Positions 62,605-64,000 of a stretch of DNA of 64,000 nucleotides are shown here, in pieces (the stretch's first letter is position 1; each line of letters starts with the position of its first letter). Below the pieces are notes generated by a model. That model saw only the letters and a list, made by a program, of their open reading frames with translations, was not told where the DNA came from and searched no databases. Both the position numbers and the translations under genes were made by a program. Origin of the DNA: CAYXZR01 sp964470025 (GTDB taxonomy: Bacteria; Patescibacteriota; Patescibacteriia; Buchananbacterales; UBA6539). Location of the stretch: the NCBI GenBank assembly GCA_964470025.1, contig CAYXZR010000002.1, positions 1-64,000 on the forward strand. Reading direction: 5' to 3'.

Positions 62605-63345
62605 TTACCCTTCCTGCGCGGAGGAAGACGCTAAAGTGCGTTCACCATCTCCCTGAAGAGATGCAACCAATGGAAATCCGACAAGCACGGCCGCAAACGT
62701 GTGATCAATTTCTGAAACTTCTGTATCCAACAGCTTTGCAGCCTCTTGCAATGCCTTTACTCTAAGACTAGCGCCGACTTCAGCGTTAATGAGGTTTGCA
62801 GTTTCAGGCGTGGGAGCACAGTCTGTTAATGAAAAACGGACAAACTCAATTCCCCACTTCTCGGAAAATTCTTTCACAGCTTCAAGTAATTTTTCCGATA
62901 TCTGTTCTTGCTGTTCAGCCAGACTACCGTGATCATGCTGAGACAATTCCTCACGCAACACACTCATGCATAAATCATTTACAGACTGGTCGAGATCATC
63001 GATCTCAAAAAGTGCCTTGTATACGTCAGTGACTCTAAAAAGTACAATAGCGCTGACCGTAAAGATAAGGCCATCTTTGAGAAGTATTCGCTGGCGGTCA
63101 AAGTGAAGTGTCTGTTGACGCACATGTCTTGTACGCAAATTTTCAATGAATGGCACTAAAATTAGTATGCCTGGCTTCATGATTTTAGGTTCACCGTTGC
63201 GGTCACGAACCGCTTTTCCAAATCGGAGTTTAATCCCCAAAGAACCTTCCTGAACAAACTTAAAGGTCTTTAGCAGTCCTGTTATTGCAGCAACAATCGC
63301 CATAATAGCACTGATTGTCAAGTCACCTAACATACCGCCTAACAT
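62605..63345 (-). CDS. SPFH/band 7 domain membrane protein
   Basis: 246 aa. A hydrophobic N-terminus (LTISAIMAIVAAITGLLKTF) is followed by a band-7 domain: FVQEGSLGIKLRFGKAVRDRNGEPKIMKPGILILVPFIENLRTRHVRQQTL. A helical segment (EELSQHDHGSLAEQQEQISEKLLEAVKEF) follows. It is only distantly like the slipin at 13.3-14.0 kb. AGGAGA about 8 bases before the ATG is a strong ribosome site. The C-terminal ~60 residues (LVGFPLVASLQGDGERTL) differ from stomatins. Role unknown, probably membrane scaffolding. Confidence 0.82.
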   Translation of the reverse strand: MLGGMLGDLTISAIMAIVAAITGLLKTFKFVQEGSLGIKLRFGKAVRDRNGEPKIMKPGILILVPFIENLRTRHVRQQTLHFDRQRILLKDGLIFTVSAIVLFRVTDVYKALFEIDDLDQSVNDLCMSVLREELSQHDHGSLAEQQEQISEKLLEAVKEFSEKWGIEFVRFSLTDCAPTPETANLINAEVGASLRVKALQEAAKLLDTEVSEIDHTFAAVLVGFPLVASLQGDGERTLASSSAQEG

Positions 63346-63474
63346 AATGTCGTCTCCTTTTTAAGGTGCAAATGTGATATTGATTTCTATCACAAAAACA
63401 TCTTCATGTCAATAAGCGTGATATATAAAAATATATGTTATACTATACGCATGCGAAAGGAGATCAATTAACTA

Positions 63475-64000
63475 TTGACCACGTTTTTTCTTACTGCATT
63501 AATTTCACTTGCAGTATCACTACCAGTCTATAGTCAATCATCATTTTTAGATCAACTTATTGGCATTAGTAATACTGCCATTTTTTTGATGGGCGCAGCT
63601 GCAACTACTGTACTAGTAATTTTGGTGTACCCTGCCCTGATTAGAAAATACGGAAACTATCTCACCACAGTTGGAGCATGCGTGACGGCAATTTTTGCCA
63701 TGGTGTTTCTAACGCACGAACTTGATGTCTGGGTACTACTGATGCTATTTATCATGCAGTATACCTGCTTTGCTATCATCGGAATTAATTTAGATATTTT
63801 TTTAGAAAGCGTTTCAGACGATGAACATACTGGACGTATACGAACACTAAATAGCACCATCAGAGCATTAGCCTCAATCAGTACACCACTAGTCATGGGA
63901 TACTTAGTAAGCACACATTCACTAAGCTTCCCCTACATGGTTTCTGCACTCGCACTAATTCCAGTAGTGATCGTTCTTTTACTGAAGCGAAATACAATGA
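63475..64000 (+). CDS. MFS-type transporter, N-terminal part (runs off right edge)
   Basis: TTG start at 63475 (MTTFFLTALISLAVSLPVYSQ), since a stop lies just upstream in frame. About five to six membrane helices are visible, with the loop ESVSDDEHTGRIRTLNSTIRALASISTPLVMGYLV, like the helix 4-5 region of major facilitator proteins. AAAGGAG is about 13 bases before the TTG, rather far. A tiny ORF ATGCGAAAGGAGATC..TAA precedes it. Extended -10 TGTTATACT lies near 63436-63444. The substrate cannot be told. Confidence 0.65.
   Translation, partial: MTTFFLTALISLAVSLPVYSQSSFLDQLIGISNTAIFLMGAAATTVLVILVYPALIRKYGNYLTTVGACVTAIFAMVFLTHELDVWVLLMLFIMQYTCFAIIGINLDIFLESVSDDEHTGRIRTLNSTIRALASISTPLVMGYLVSTHSLSFPYMVSALALIPVVIVLLLKRNTM

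Overview
The window looks like a chromosomal piece of a Patescibacteria/CPR bacterium, probably Parcubacteria-related. The evidence is a moderately AT-rich genome with small proteins. There are family markers common in that group: a TrbC/VirB2-like pilin with a DsbA thioredoxin, a secreted HEXXH protein with a lineage-typical N-terminal module, small Lys-rich proteins and a DUF11/sortase surface protein. Core informational genes are packed around accessory genes. Taxonomy is inferred from gene content only; there is no rRNA in the window.

Layout. 1-3.4 kb (mostly minus): 5' part of uvrA, a pilin-like membrane protein, a DsbA-like thioredoxin and a 49-aa basic protein. 3.4-10.7 kb (plus): secG, a family-5 solute-binding protein, RNase J, a tRNA-Trp T-box in front of a zinc-ribbon gene, trpS with its own promoter, a membrane-anchored methyltransferase and plsC. 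10.7-17.4 kb (minus): a MurL-MurD fusion, a slipin (assembly gap), a membrane protein, a phosphohexomutase and a Trm9-like methyltransferase. That last gene is head-to-head with elp3 (plus), two bases between the start codons. 19-19.8 kb: three very small genes. 19.9-23.6 kb: glyA-folD, fxsA and ychF. 23.65-23.9 kb: a probable structured RNA. 25-30.5 kb: accessory surface region, with a GC-rich cohesin/CARDB/CBM/InlB-repeat protein, a small membrane protein, and a Cys-rich-repeat/DUF11/LPETGG/sortase polyprotein. Both large genes contain 100-N gaps. 30.6-32.6 kb: rpsF-ssb-rpsR-efp behind a leader with mutually exclusive stems. 33.2-45.2 kb (minus): recA, a RodZ-like gene, ftsK, an intergenic RNA candidate, rpoC (internal TAG) and rpoB (10-N gap). 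45.5-54.8 kb (minus): a small membrane gene, a MurE-like ligase, ruvA, a PiT-like transporter, a NIF3 protein, ileS, a response regulator and argS behind a tRNA-Arg T-box. 55-64 kb: a secreted metalloprotease, a membrane histidine kinase coupled to an unknown protein, a long-chain acyl-CoA ligase, tRNA-Arg(CCU), an SPFH protein and the start of an MFS-like transporter.

Themes. Peptidoglycan synthesis appears to use the MurL/MurD2 route in one polypeptide. tRNA modification (Elp3 plus a Trm9-like enzyme) and T-box RNAs tie gene expression to tRNA state. PlsC plus an acyl-CoA ligase suggests use of exogenous fatty acids. Many core genes have a -10 element 5-9 nt before the ATG and no Shine-Dalgarno sequence, which suggests leaderless mRNAs. 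Several accessory genes have strong Shine-Dalgarno sites. The most novel-looking items are the sortase polyprotein carrying its own LPETGG, the MurL-MurD fusion, the Trp T-box with a minimal Stem I over a zinc-ribbon gene, and the rpsF leader switch.
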